A DNA stretch of 64,000 bases from Polynucleobacter sp. UK-Kesae-W10 (lineage in GTDB: Bacteria; Pseudomonadota; Gammaproteobacteria; Burkholderiales; Burkholderiaceae): positions 854,986 through 918,985 of the forward strand of contig NZ_JACVQB010000001.1 in assembly GCF_018881575.1 (NCBI RefSeq), in the 5' to 3' direction. Shown here piece by piece: positions 7,744 to 15,966 of this stretch. How positions within the stretch are numbered: the stretch's first letter is position 1; each line of letters begins with the position of its first letter. The notes below the pieces were generated by a model. That model worked only from the letters and a program-made list of their open reading frames with translations, had not been told where the DNA came from and did not search any database. The translations under genes and the position numbers were made by a program.

Positions 7744-8787
7744 ATGAGTTCTCGTCGTCAGTTTATGAAAACCGCTTCCGCAGCAGGCGCTGGCTTGGTA
7801 GCTGCTTCCACTATGGGCGTTATGCAAGAAGCTTCCGCTCACCAAACATCAGTATGGGGTGGCGAACCCTACACAGGACCCCGTGAAATGGTGCGAAATT
7901 GCAAAATCCTTTCCATCATGAATGCCGACGGCACTGAAACTTTAGGGGTTGTGACCTCTAAAGGGGTGATTGATGTTCGAGCAGTGGCCAAGAAGATGAA
8001 GATTGCTGCGCCGACTACCCTGGATCAGTTGCTGCAAGAGGGTAATGCAACGGGTTTTAATAAAGTGGTTGCTAGCGCTGATCAATCGGGCGTGCCTTAT
8101 TTAAAAGAGTCTGATATTACGTTTGGACGCTTATTTAAAAACCCCGGAAAGATTGTTTGTGTAGGTCTGAACTATCGCGCTCACGCTGATGAGGTTGGTA
8201 TGGCACACCCACGCGTTCCGCCTTTATTTAATAAGTACAACAATAGTCTGGCAGCGCACAACTGCTTGCTGCAGATTCCGCCTCCATCCGTTTCTTATAA
8301 GTTAGATTACGAGACTGAGTTGCTGATTGTGGTTGGTAAGCAAATGCGTAATGTTCCAGAATCTGCTGCTCTAGACTATGTCGCGGGCTATTGCACTTCG
8401 AATGATTTCTCCTCCCGTGATTTACAGCTCGAGCTGCCAAGTGGACAGTGGATGATCGGTAAAACCTTAGATCAATACGCCCCTATTGGCCCTTATTTCG
8501 TAACTGCTGATTTGGTTGGTAATCCCAATAATTTGCAAGTGAAGACCTGGGTTAACGGTGAGCTGCGTCAGAACTCGAATACAGCAGACTTTATTCATAA
8601 CACCCAAAAGATGTTGTCCTATATCAGCACCTATTGGACATTAGAGCCTGGTGATATTGTCTTTACAGGGACACCACAGGGTGTGATTGCTGGTATGCCA
8701 AAAGACAAACAGGTATGGCTTAAGAAGGGTGACAAAGTAGTGAGTTATGTCGAGAAATTGGGCGAGCTGAAGTTTACCTTGGCCTAA
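7744..8787 (+). CDS. Tat-exported fumarylacetoacetate hydrolase (FAH) family protein
   Basis: A 347-residue protein with a twin-arginine signal: SSRRQFMK at 2-9, an Ala/Gly-rich hydrophobic stretch and ASA at 30-32, so the mature protein would begin HQTSVWGG. A short N-terminal domain is followed by the FAH catalytic domain with VGLNYRAHADE (140-150) and DYETELLIVVGK (188-199), which carry the metal- and catalysis-related residues of the family, and a C-terminal GDIVFTGTPQGV. FAH-fold enzymes cleave C-C bonds or hydrate/decarboxylate acylpyruvates and are normally cytoplasmic, so folded export is unusual. AAAGGAG precedes the ATG. It is monocistronic, ending at a terminator. Confidence 0.85.
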   Translation: MSSRRQFMKTASAAGAGLVAASTMGVMQEASAHQTSVWGGEPYTGPREMVRNCKILSIMNADGTETLGVVTSKGVIDVRAVAKKMKIAAPTTLDQLLQEGNATGFNKVVASADQSGVPYLKESDITFGRLFKNPGKIVCVGLNYRAHADEVGMAHPRVPPLFNKYNNSLAAHNCLLQIPPPSVSYKLDYETELLIVVGKQMRNVPESAALDYVAGYCTSNDFSSRDLQLELPSGQWMIGKTLDQYAPIGPYFVTADLVGNPNNLQVKTWVNGELRQNSNTADFIHNTQKMLSYISTYWTLEPGDIVFTGTPQGVIAGMPKDKQVWLKKGDKVVSYVEKLGELKFTLA

Positions 8788-8817
8788 CAATAACTATCTT
8801 GGAAAAAGTAGCGATAC

Positions 8818-8847
8818 AAAAAAGCCACCCTTTTGGGTGGCTTTTTT
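8818..8847. terminator. Bidirectional intrinsic terminator
   Basis: A-tract, GCCACCC, TTTT loop, GGGTGGC, then T6. It separates two convergent FAH-family genes and has U-tracts for both directions. Confidence 0.9.
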
Positions 8848-8868
8848 AATGGTGCGTATTACTGATAT

Positions 8869-9756
8869 TTATTCGGCTATAAAGGTATTTTCTAGTTTAC
8901 CGATACCACCCATCTCAACCACGACAACATCACCATTGACTAGGTACTTCGGTGGCTTAAATCCAATGCCAACACCTACTGGTGTACCTGTCGCAATCAA
9001 ATCTCCGGGGTAAAGGGTAATGCCTGCAGAAACAGTAGCGATCATATTGGGAATATTAAAGATCAAATCTTTGGTATTAGAGTTTTGACGCAGTTCGCCA
9101 TTTACCCAGCATTTCACGGAAATATCTTCTGCATTTACTTCGTCGGCAGTAACAACCCAAGGCCCCATGGGGCAAAAGGTATCAAAACTCTTTCCCAAGA
9201 ACCATTGCTTATGTCTTTGTTGCCAATCACGCGCAGTGACATCGTTGATGGCGGTATAGCCCCATACATGCTTCATGGCATCTGCTTCACTAATGCCTTT
9301 GCCACCCTTGCCAATGACGATGGTTAACTCTGCCTCGTAGTCAATACAGGTAGATACAGCGGTAGGGATGATCACATTGGTGTTAGGGCCAGTCACGGAC
9401 TCAGGTGGTTTAGTGAAGAAGATTGCGTGACTTGGAATGTCTTCGCCAGGTTTAGCGCTCCCATCAAATCCACTATTGGAAAATTCTTTGGCATGTTCGT
9501 GATAGTTCTTACCAACACAGAAAATATTTCTACGAGGTCTTGGCACTGGAGCCAGCAGGCGAGCATCACTGAACGCATGGGTAGCTACTGGCTTTGGTAA
9601 TTTCCCAGCTAAGTCAGATTTGAGAATGGCAACAATACCTTCCTCACTGACATCTACACCCAAGTCGAGTTCCTGAATGGTTTTACCATCCGCCGATACG
9701 ATCCCGACGCGAGTCTTCAAAGGTTCTTTAGCTAAAGAAAATGCTGCGTATTTCAT
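8869..9756 (-). CDS. Fumarylacetoacetate hydrolase family protein (cytoplasmic)
   Basis: A 295-residue two-domain FAH-family enzyme without signal peptide. The small N-terminal domain (about 1-70) is followed by the catalytic core: FCVGKNYHEHAKEF, then the metal-site segment CIDYEAELTIVIGKGG, TARDWQ, and GDLIATGTPVGVG near the end. Family members include fumarylpyruvate and acylpyruvate hydrolases, 2-keto-3-deoxy acid dehydratases and oxaloacetate decarboxylases; the sequence alone does not choose among them. It is divergent from a Bug-type binding protein gene (112-base gap), suggesting that the two handle the same class of substrates. Confidence 0.88.
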   Translation of the reverse strand: MKYAAFSLAKEPLKTRVGIVSADGKTIQELDLGVDVSEEGIVAILKSDLAGKLPKPVATHAFSDARLLAPVPRPRRNIFCVGKNYHEHAKEFSNSGFDGSAKPGEDIPSHAIFFTKPPESVTGPNTNVIIPTAVSTCIDYEAELTIVIGKGGKGISEADAMKHVWGYTAINDVTARDWQQRHKQWFLGKSFDTFCPMGPWVVTADEVNAEDISVKCWVNGELRQNSNTKDLIFNIPNMIATVSAGITLYPGDLIATGTPVGVGIGFKPPKYLVNGDVVVVEMGGIGKLENTFIAE

Positions 9757-9867
9757 GCTTGCTATCTCCGGTACGGGTTAAGACTGTGCTCACCCTTGTT
9801 TATTGTGATGATTCTTGTAGTAGGATAAAGAACATAAATAATAACTAAATTACCATTTAGAGACAAA

Positions 9868-10854
9868 ATGAGACAAAAACACCTACTACGCTCTGTGCTG
9901 GGATTGATTGGAGCTTGTTTTATAGCGCTCCCTGTTTTTGCACAGACCCCAGAGCCTTGGCCAACGAAGTCCATAACAATGGTTGTCCCCTTTCCGCCAG
10001 GTGGGGTTGCTGATGCGGTTGGGCGCCCAGTAGCAGAGGCACTCTCGCGCATTTTGGGACAGCCAGTCATTGTGGAAAACAAGGCGGGGGCAGGCGGCGG
10101 TATTGGTATGGCTGCTGTAGCGAGAGCTAAACCGGATGGTTACACCATTCTGATGGCACTTTCCTCTATATCCATTATTCCCGAAGCGGATAAAGTGGTT
10201 GGTCGTGAACAATCATTTCAGTTAAGTCAATTAAAACCGATTGCGCGCTTTACAGCTGACCCCACAGTTTTGGTGGTGCGAGCAGATAGCCCTTGGAAAG
10301 ACTACAAATCATTTGTCGCTGCAATGCGTGCTAATCCCGGTAAATATAACTTTGGCTCCTCTGGTAACTATGGAACGATGCATGTGCCTATGGAGATGTT
10401 GAAGTCCTCGGAAAAGTTTTATATGGTGCATATTCCTTACACAGGAGCGGGGCCTGCCATTGTTGGTCTTTTAGGTGGTCAGGTTGATGCAATTGCTACT
10501 GGACCATCATCCATCGTTCAGCAACTCAAGGCAGGAAAAGTGCGGGCATTGGCACACTGGGGAGATGGTCGATTGGCGAGCATGCCTGATGTTCCTAGTT
10601 TTAAGGAGATGGGTGTCAAGGTTGAGTTCTCGCAGTGGGCCGGCTTATTTGTACCAAGCGCTACTCCTGACTACATTACCAATCGTTTGCGTGAGGCTGC
10701 TAAACAGGCGGCAAGTGACGAGCGAGTTCGTTCGGTAATTAATGGAGCGGGCAGTCCGATTCAGTATATGGATGCACCTGAATTTAAAGTCTACTGGGAT
10801 AAGGAATCTGCGCAGATGGGTGAGGTAGTTCGTAAGATTGGAAAGGTTGAGTAA
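9868..10854 (+). CDS. Bug-family (TTT) extracytoplasmic solute receptor 1
   Basis: A 328-residue periplasmic binding protein: signal peptide (cleavage VFA before Gln26), WPTKSITMVVPFPPGG, ADAVGRPVAEAL, VIVENKAGAGGGIG and KPDGYTI are the conserved landmarks of the tripartite tricarboxylate transporter receptor (TctC/Bug) family. Such receptors bind carboxylated organic acids between two lobes; the TctAB membrane partner is not in the window, as is common for the expanded Bug set of betaproteobacteria. Its stop overlaps the start of the next gene by one base (TAATG), so it heads an operon with a secreted aldolase-like protein and an outer-membrane protein. Confidence 0.9.
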   Translation: MRQKHLLRSVLGLIGACFIALPVFAQTPEPWPTKSITMVVPFPPGGVADAVGRPVAEALSRILGQPVIVENKAGAGGGIGMAAVARAKPDGYTILMALSSISIIPEADKVVGREQSFQLSQLKPIARFTADPTVLVVRADSPWKDYKSFVAAMRANPGKYNFGSSGNYGTMHVPMEMLKSSEKFYMVHIPYTGAGPAIVGLLGGQVDAIATGPSSIVQQLKAGKVRALAHWGDGRLASMPDVPSFKEMGVKVEFSQWAGLFVPSATPDYITNRLREAAKQAASDERVRSVINGAGSPIQYMDAPEFKVYWDKESAQMGEVVRKIGKVE

Positions 10855-11648
10855 TGAAGCAATGCCTAATTTTTTTCACATTCTTTCTGAGTGCCCTGGC
10901 GAGCGCGGCTTCTGTGCAGGAACAGATGGCGCAAAATCCAGCAGTAAAAGCTGCGATTGAAGAGCTGGTCATTGCCAATCATATTTTGTATGATCAAAAT
11001 GCAGTGGATGGTTACGGGCATATTAGTGTGCGCAACCCTTCTAATCCCAATACCTTTTTTCTAGCTCGTAGCATTGCTCCTTCAGTTGTCACTGTAGATG
11101 ACATTATGGAGTTTGATATGGATGGCAAGGCCTTGCATGGAGATACCCGCGTTGCTTATGGCGAGCGCTATATTCATAGTGGCATCTTGAAAAATCGACC
11201 TGATCTCAATTCAGTGATCCATGGACATGCGCCACCCATATTGCCCTATGGCTTAACGGGCACGACATTAAAGCCGGTGTATCACATGAGCTCCTTCTTG
11301 GGTGAGGGTGCTCCGATATTTGAGATTCGTAATGTGGCTAAGCCTAATCCCGATACTGATATGTTTATCAGCAGCGTCGACTTAGGGAATGCTTTATCGC
11401 AAAGTCTGGGCCTGCAGTACTTCGTGCTTATGCGGGGACACGGTTATGCTGCGGGGGCTGACTCTATTCGTAAGGCAGTGTTTAGGGCTGTATATGCCAT
11501 TCAAAATGCCAGTATTCAGGGTGAGGCTATGAAGATGGGGCAGGTGCAATATTTAACCCCCGGTGAGGCTGCGATTGCCCAAGAGACCATCGAAAAAACC
11601 ATTGGCCGTCCTTGGCAGCTCTGGAGTGAGCGCGTCAAGAAACCTTAG
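10854..11648 (+). CDS. Secreted class II aldolase/adducin-family protein
   Basis: A 264-residue protein with an evident signal peptide (hydrophobic residues 4-17, probable cleavage ASA near 18). The rest is a class II aldolase/adducin domain: YGHISVRNP, a catalytic-type Glu104 (in GERYIH), the zinc-binding His123 and His125 in HGHAPP, and His196 in MRGHGYAAG. Fuculose-phosphate aldolase and related decarboxylases of this family work in the cytoplasm, so export is unexpected. All metal ligands are retained, so it may be an active periplasmic aldolase or decarboxylase (inference). It overlaps the preceding Bug receptor gene by one base. Confidence 0.82.
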   Translation: MKQCLIFFTFFLSALASAASVQEQMAQNPAVKAAIEELVIANHILYDQNAVDGYGHISVRNPSNPNTFFLARSIAPSVVTVDDIMEFDMDGKALHGDTRVAYGERYIHSGILKNRPDLNSVIHGHAPPILPYGLTGTTLKPVYHMSSFLGEGAPIFEIRNVAKPNPDTDMFISSVDLGNALSQSLGLQYFVLMRGHGYAAGADSIRKAVFRAVYAIQNASIQGEAMKMGQVQYLTPGEAAIAQETIEKTIGRPWQLWSERVKKP

Positions 11649-11673
11649 CGATTAATGGGTAAACTCATGCATC

Positions 11674-12471
11674 ATGACGATGCCAGTGACCCCATTCCAG
11701 AAAGCCTTACAGAGACTGTTCATTTGTCTCGCTTTAGTCTTGGCGCCGTCAATATCCATGGCTGTTTTGCAGGATGAGATTCAGGTTTATGACAATGAGA
11801 TCAATGCAAAAGGCGAATCTAGTCTAGAGCTCCACGTCAACAGCACCCCTCGTGGCTTGCAGACGCCAACTTATCCTGGTGAAGTCATGAATAACAATGG
11901 CGTGCGCGTTACGCCAGAGCTTGCCTATGGCCTTGGTCACGATCTTGAGGCCGGTTTATACATCTCCTATGTCAACTATGACAACAAGTTCCAGTACGCC
12001 GCAACCAAGGTACGTATGAAGTGGCTGCCGATTCGAGAAGATAAGGGCGATGACTTTTTTGCTGGTGTGAATTTTGAAGCTGCAAATGTGCAGCCGCAAT
12101 TTGAAGAATCACGGTACAACGGAGAGGCGCGCTTCATTATTGGAAAGCATTTTGACGAGTGGTTATTCTCGTTCAACCCGATTATTGACATGCCTCTATC
12201 ACAGCCGTATGTCCATCAGTCCCCATACTTTTCTACGGCAACTCGCTTATCAAGAGAGATCATTCCTGATTTAGCGGTGGGAGTGGAGTATTACTCGAAC
12301 TTGAGGCAGATTGGCCAGCCAGTCACTTATCAAAACACGCAACAACTCGGATTTTTGATGGTGTACTACGATGGGGAGCCCATCTCTTTTCAGGCTGGGG
12401 TAGGGAAGGGGTTCTCGAATAGTACTGATTCATTAACACTCAAAGCGATATTTTCAATCCCGCTTCCCTAA
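11674..12471 (+). CDS. Putative outer-membrane beta-barrel protein
   Basis: A 265-residue protein with a signal peptide (hydrophobic 14-27, cleavage SMA near 29), then alternating amphipathic strands rich in Tyr, Phe and Asn and no transmembrane helix. Phrases such as ELHVNSTPRG, TPELAYGLGHDLEAGLYI and DLAVGVEYYSN resemble transporter-type outer-membrane proteins of unknown function. It lies 25 bases after the secreted aldolase gene and is probably in the same transcript, completing a Bug receptor / exported enzyme / outer-membrane protein set. An internal ATG at 11680 is an alternative start; neither has a good Shine-Dalgarno sequence. Confidence 0.7.
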   Translation: MTMPVTPFQKALQRLFICLALVLAPSISMAVLQDEIQVYDNEINAKGESSLELHVNSTPRGLQTPTYPGEVMNNNGVRVTPELAYGLGHDLEAGLYISYVNYDNKFQYAATKVRMKWLPIREDKGDDFFAGVNFEAANVQPQFEESRYNGEARFIIGKHFDEWLFSFNPIIDMPLSQPYVHQSPYFSTATRLSREIIPDLAVGVEYYSNLRQIGQPVTYQNTQQLGFLMVYYDGEPISFQAGVGKGFSNSTDSLTLKAIFSIPLP

Positions 12472-12482
12472 GCATTACTGGA

Positions 12483-12914
12483 TTACTTTTGCTCGCGCTC
12501 TTCTAAGTTTGCACTCTCTTGGGCGCGAATATCAGCGGTATAAAACTTGCCAGTATCAGTGAGGGTGATTTTTTTCAGATAGCCACCTTTATTACCGTTG
12601 CGCAAAGGATAGAAATCAACCGAAACTTTATCGCCTGCCTTAATAGAGTTTCGTGTCCAACCCCCAGCGCGAGTGAGATTGCCTGGGCTAGAAACTTCCA
12701 TAATCCACAGAGCTGGAGTATCGCCATCCTTAAGGGTGCCGGACACAAAAATACCTACGTGCGGGTTAGTCCATTGAACTTCCTTGACCGTGCCAGTAAT
12801 GGTGACGACCTTATCTCGGTCAAACATCGTAGTGGCATGGTGAGCAAAAGCAATAGCTGCTGTAAATCCCATAATAAAAAATGCTGCCAAGCGAATGAGT
12901 TTTTTTAATTTCAA
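12483..12914 (-). CDS. DUF6152-like exported protein
   Basis: A 143-residue small exported protein. The signal peptide (1-24) should be cut after AFA, giving a mature N-terminus of His25-His26. It is followed by FDRDKVVTITGTVKEVQW and TNPHVGIFV, the pattern of the family I know as DUF6152, which is widespread beside membrane proteins of unknown role in betaproteobacteria and sphingomonads. It resembles a small OB-like beta barrel. It is the last gene of a four-gene minus-strand cluster, 32 bases after the preceding one. The function is unknown. The His-His N-terminus could bind a metal (inference only). Confidence 0.75.
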   Translation of the reverse strand: MKLKKLIRLAAFFIMGFTAAIAFAHHATTMFDRDKVVTITGTVKEVQWTNPHVGIFVSGTLKDGDTPALWIMEVSSPGNLTRAGGWTRNSIKAGDKVSVDFYPLRNGNKGGYLKKITLTDTGKFYTADIRAQESANLEEREQK

Positions 12915-12946
12915 AATAATTGCTCCTTAAATAGTGTCATTACCAA

Positions 12947-13774
12947 TTACTGTGGTGGAATTCGGTTGCCGCCTACGTCATATTGAACCGGCACAAAAAT
13001 ATCATTACCCCGTTGATCTTTACCGGGAGCAAAAGAGCCCTCTAGGCAGACGCCTTCCACAATATCGAACTTGCGAGCACGTTGGCGGAAGTAAATACGA
13101 GTAGTTTTCCAAGGTTTCGTTAGAACATTAGGCGCGATGATTTCAATATCGTCGTGCAGTTCATCTTTACCCACCAAATGGATGCGCTCGATGATGCGCA
13201 TATCGCCATTATTCGGCACGCCTGCCGCTTCGCTAATCGCGATGTAAGCCTGCGGTACTACGCCCACTGTATCAACCACCAATGTATCGCCTTCCCATTT
13301 ACCAATGGAGTGGCCATGGAAGGTAGGATCTGGATCGTCTGGATGAGCGCGTCCATCGGTATAGATGCGACGTAAGCGATTGCCATCAGACTCCCCCAGT
13401 AAGGTGACTCTGCCTGGTGTAAATAGGATTTCCATCGCATTATGCGTAACCAACATCCATGCTGGCATTGCTTCTGGTAGGCAATTGACAAACAGTGGGG
13501 GCGGTCTTCCTGCTTTTTCCTCGGCCAGCTGGAATTGAATTAATTCATTGGCGGCAGGGGTCCACGGCGGCATATTGGTTTTAGCTTGTTTATCTTGATC
13601 GCTAATCTTTGGATTCCAAACACCGCTCCAATCGGGTAGCTTTCCTAAATTAGTCCAGTCCTTAGCAGTCGGGGGAGGGTTGATAACGGGCTTGGTCGAT
13701 TGCGCAAGTGTATTTTGCAGCAAGCCAATTCCGAGCCCAGTTGCCATTAGTAGGCAGATGATTTTCCTATTCAT
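12947..13774 (-). CDS. Conserved exported protein of unknown function (DWSGVW / HSIGxWEGDTLVVDT type)
   Basis: A 275-residue protein with signal peptide (cleavage near Ala24). It carries DWSGVWNP (48-55), a Pro-rich stretch, NCLPEAMP, HGHSIGKWEGDTLVVDT (153-169) and a C-terminal EGVCLEGS. I recognise the WEGDTLVVDTVG phrase from a large group of exported proteins in aromatic-compound-degrading bacteria, but no function is known to me. Two Cys (98 and one near 248) could form a disulfide in the periplasm. It sits between the two small membrane proteins and the DUF6152-like gene, all on the minus strand with short gaps, so it is presumably part of one pathway. Confidence 0.7.
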   Translation of the reverse strand: MNRKIICLLMATGLGIGLLQNTLAQSTKPVINPPPTAKDWTNLGKLPDWSGVWNPKISDQDKQAKTNMPPWTPAANELIQFQLAEEKAGRPPPLFVNCLPEAMPAWMLVTHNAMEILFTPGRVTLLGESDGNRLRRIYTDGRAHPDDPDPTFHGHSIGKWEGDTLVVDTVGVVPQAYIAISEAAGVPNNGDMRIIERIHLVGKDELHDDIEIIAPNVLTKPWKTTRIYFRQRARKFDIVEGVCLEGSFAPGKDQRGNDIFVPVQYDVGGNRIPPQ

Positions 13775-13789
13775 TGTCCCCTCTATGTT

Positions 13790-14296
13790 TTATGAAATTG
13801 CTAATACTGGTTCAAGCGTAAAACCAATCCAACGACCGCAAAAAATAATCCCAATCCATAACACCAGGGAGAGGGCTCCAGCTAAGCGTGCTGGTAGTGG
13901 CAGTTGCTGGTAGTGATTCCATTGATCCAAATTTTTACCAATAATGAATTGGAAGCACATCATATTGACGCCTGCCAGGCCAAGCAAAATCATTTTTGAG
14001 ATGAAATAAAAATTCTGGCTATAACTTAAGGCATTAGAGGTAAATAAGATGGCGCCAGTAACAGCTGCCACCAAAAATGCCATCCAGGTAATTGGTAAAA
14101 GTTCTTTGCTGATATTGCTAATGGGGCGGTTGATGGCGCGGATACCAATCAAGCGTAGGTCAACCAAGGCAATTGAGCCAAGCACCAGAGTAACAGCGAG
14201 GACATGGATCGCCTCTACCCAAGGGAATAAGAGCTCATTTTCACGAATCGTCTGCGCGATTGGATTGCTGTAAATCAAAATAAGGATGTCGTTCAT
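13790..14296 (-). CDS. DUF6644-like small membrane protein, copy 2
   Basis: A 168-residue protein with about four transmembrane helices (around residues 25-45, 65-90, 100-120 and 135-160). It is a paralogue of the gene just upstream: both have an N-terminal WxxAIHVLAV / MQSVHILAI helix with a buried His, a LVDLRLIGI / LIDFRILGI motif, and end in a WIGI...GRWIGF / WMGI...GRWIAY helix. The ATG at 14296 is chosen because an earlier in-frame start at 14362 would overlap the upstream gene by 35 bases. Conserved membrane His residues recall haem- or metal-binding membrane proteins, but this is speculation. Confidence 0.72.
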   Translation of the reverse strand: MNDILILIYSNPIAQTIRENELLFPWVEAIHVLAVTLVLGSIALVDLRLIGIRAINRPISNISKELLPITWMAFLVAAVTGAILFTSNALSYSQNFYFISKMILLGLAGVNMMCFQFIIGKNLDQWNHYQQLPLPARLAGALSLVLWIGIIFCGRWIGFTLEPVLAIS

Positions 14297-14327
14297 CGTT
14301 TTCTTTTTATCTGTTGAGATTTGACAT

Positions 14328-14813
14328 TTAGGCGTAAGCGATCCAGCGACCCGCAGCAACAATACCCATCCACGCTACAAGCGAGAGCATTGCAAGTATG
14401 TGGGTTGACTTACCAAGATGCGTAAAAGAGTTGGCCGCCTGACATTTTCTTTGCAGGATGACGGTGATCAGAATGACCGCGATCAGCAAGACCATTTTGA
14501 TCTGAAATGCAGGATTTGTTAGTGAACGTGCAGGTTCACCCACAATCATGATGCATCCCGTAATAAGGAGTATCGGAAGCGCTAGCCAAACAATATGAGA
14601 GTAGCGTTTGCTGACCGTAGCGACAGATTCGTCTTTGCCATGAATACCCAGAATTCTGAAATCAATTAAGAGCGTACTAATGAGTACCGCTGCAATAGCT
14701 AGAATATGAACCGATTGCATCGTGGGCACGATCCAGAATTGATCTTGTATGGTTGCATTTAGAGCGGTGTGCTCTAGGTAGTTGCAAAAAGCCAGTAATC
14801 CCGTTGTCGCCAT
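14328..14813 (-). CDS. DUF6644-like small membrane protein, copy 1
   Basis: A 161-residue, four-helix membrane protein and first gene of the minus-strand cluster 12483-14813. Shared features with the next gene are a His in helix 1 (MQSVHILAI), LIDFRILGIHG, a KMVLLIAVILI helix and a terminal GRWIAYA. Tandem duplication of this family within one operon suggests that the two form a heteromeric membrane complex (inference). The gene is divergent from a Bug receptor starting at 14891, so the 77-base gap should hold promoters for both. Confidence 0.72.
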   Translation of the reverse strand: MATTGLLAFCNYLEHTALNATIQDQFWIVPTMQSVHILAIAAVLISTLLIDFRILGIHGKDESVATVSKRYSHIVWLALPILLITGCIMIVGEPARSLTNPAFQIKMVLLIAVILITVILQRKCQAANSFTHLGKSTHILAMLSLVAWMGIVAAGRWIAYA

Positions 14814-14890
14814 AGTTTTTAATAATTATTTAATATTTATCAGATCAGTTTATATTATGCAAATAACTAAAAACTTGACTGGAGACAACA

Positions 14891-15883
14891 ATGACTGGAA
14901 TTCAGATTCCACTGTGTAAGGCCCTGGGTATTTTTGCTGCAGTCGCAGCATTTTTATCTTGCCCCACGGTGGCTAACGCTGCTGACGTATTCCCATCCAA
15001 GCCGATCCGCATTATTGTTACTGCGGCACCTGGAGGAACGACGGATATTGCTTCTCGAGCACTTTCCGATGTATTGGGTAAAGAGCTCAAGCAAACCGTC
15101 ATTGTGGAGAACCGGGCTGGCGGTGCGGGAATTATTGGTATTCAAGCATTGCTTGCAGCGCCACCGGATGGCTACACCATTGCGATGGGCAATATTGGCC
15201 CTAACGCTATTAATTACAGTCTCTACAAAAATCTGCCTTATAAGATGGAAGATATGGAGCCAATCACCATTGTGATTGCGAACCCCAATGTCTTGGTTGT
15301 GAATCCTGAGGTGCCCGCCAAGACTGTTGCCGAGTTGGTAGCTTTAGCCAAAGCCAATCCTGGAAAGTATTCTTTTGCATCTTCTGGTCGCGGTCAATCA
15401 ATTCATATGTCGGGTGAGCTATTTAAGACGCAAGCTGGCATCGATATTATTCACGTGCCTTACAAGGGTGCGGGCCCAGCATTGGCTGATCTCTTAGCTG
15501 GGCAAACTAGCATGATGGTTGATAACTTACCCAGCTCAATGCAATACATCAAATCTGGAAAATTACGTGCTTTGGCCGTGACTAGCAAGAACCGTGTTGC
15601 TGAATTGCCTGATGTGCCTACCATGATTCAGTCGGGTTACACGAACTTTGAGGTCACTGCATGGTTTGGTTTGTTTGCGCCAGCAGGAACACCAAAGCCA
15701 GTGATTGATAAGCTCTATGTCGCCGTGAAAAAGGCTTTAGAAACTCCGGAGATCAAGCAACGCTGGAAAGATCTTGGCGGTTGGGCAGTAGGGGATACGC
15801 CAGCGAATACCAAAATCTTTATCGCTGCAGAAAAGAAAAAATGGGAGCAAGTAGCTCAGCAAGCCAAAATTGAAGCCGAGTAA
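14891..15883 (+). CDS. Bug-family (TTT) extracytoplasmic solute receptor 2
   Basis: A 330-residue periplasmic receptor of the TctC/Bug family: signal peptide (cleavage ANA near 30), FPSKPIRIIVTAAPGG, VIVENRAGGAGIIG, PPDGYTI, and HVPYKGAGPALADLLAGQ, where ligand-lobe contacts are expected. GGAGA precedes the ATG. Its bidirectional promoter is shared with the DUF6644/DUF6152 cluster, a better guide to function than the family name: it may supply the ligand of that system. No TctA or TctB gene is present. Confidence 0.9.
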   Translation: MTGIQIPLCKALGIFAAVAAFLSCPTVANAADVFPSKPIRIIVTAAPGGTTDIASRALSDVLGKELKQTVIVENRAGGAGIIGIQALLAAPPDGYTIAMGNIGPNAINYSLYKNLPYKMEDMEPITIVIANPNVLVVNPEVPAKTVAELVALAKANPGKYSFASSGRGQSIHMSGELFKTQAGIDIIHVPYKGAGPALADLLAGQTSMMVDNLPSSMQYIKSGKLRALAVTSKNRVAELPDVPTMIQSGYTNFEVTAWFGLFAPAGTPKPVIDKLYVAVKKALETPEIKQRWKDLGGWAVGDTPANTKIFIAAEKKKWEQVAQQAKIEAE

Positions 15884-15930
15884 TGCTGCAATATTGCCAG
15901 TGCGGGAAATGCAGAAATAATTTCCTGGGA

Positions 15931-15957
15931 GTGATGCGCATGAATCAAGCGCATCAC
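15931..15957. terminator. Strong hairpin at convergent boundary
   Basis: GTGATGCGC, nine-base loop, GCGCATCAC: a perfect 9-bp stem between two convergent Bug receptor genes. There is no proper U-tract, so termination may be incomplete or Rho-assisted. Confidence 0.5.
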
Positions 15958-15966
15958 TAGCTTGAT

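Noticed and set aside
12519..12908. Long plus-strand frame opposite the DUF6152-like gene
   Set aside because: Antisense shadow; the minus-strand frame has a signal peptide and family motifs.
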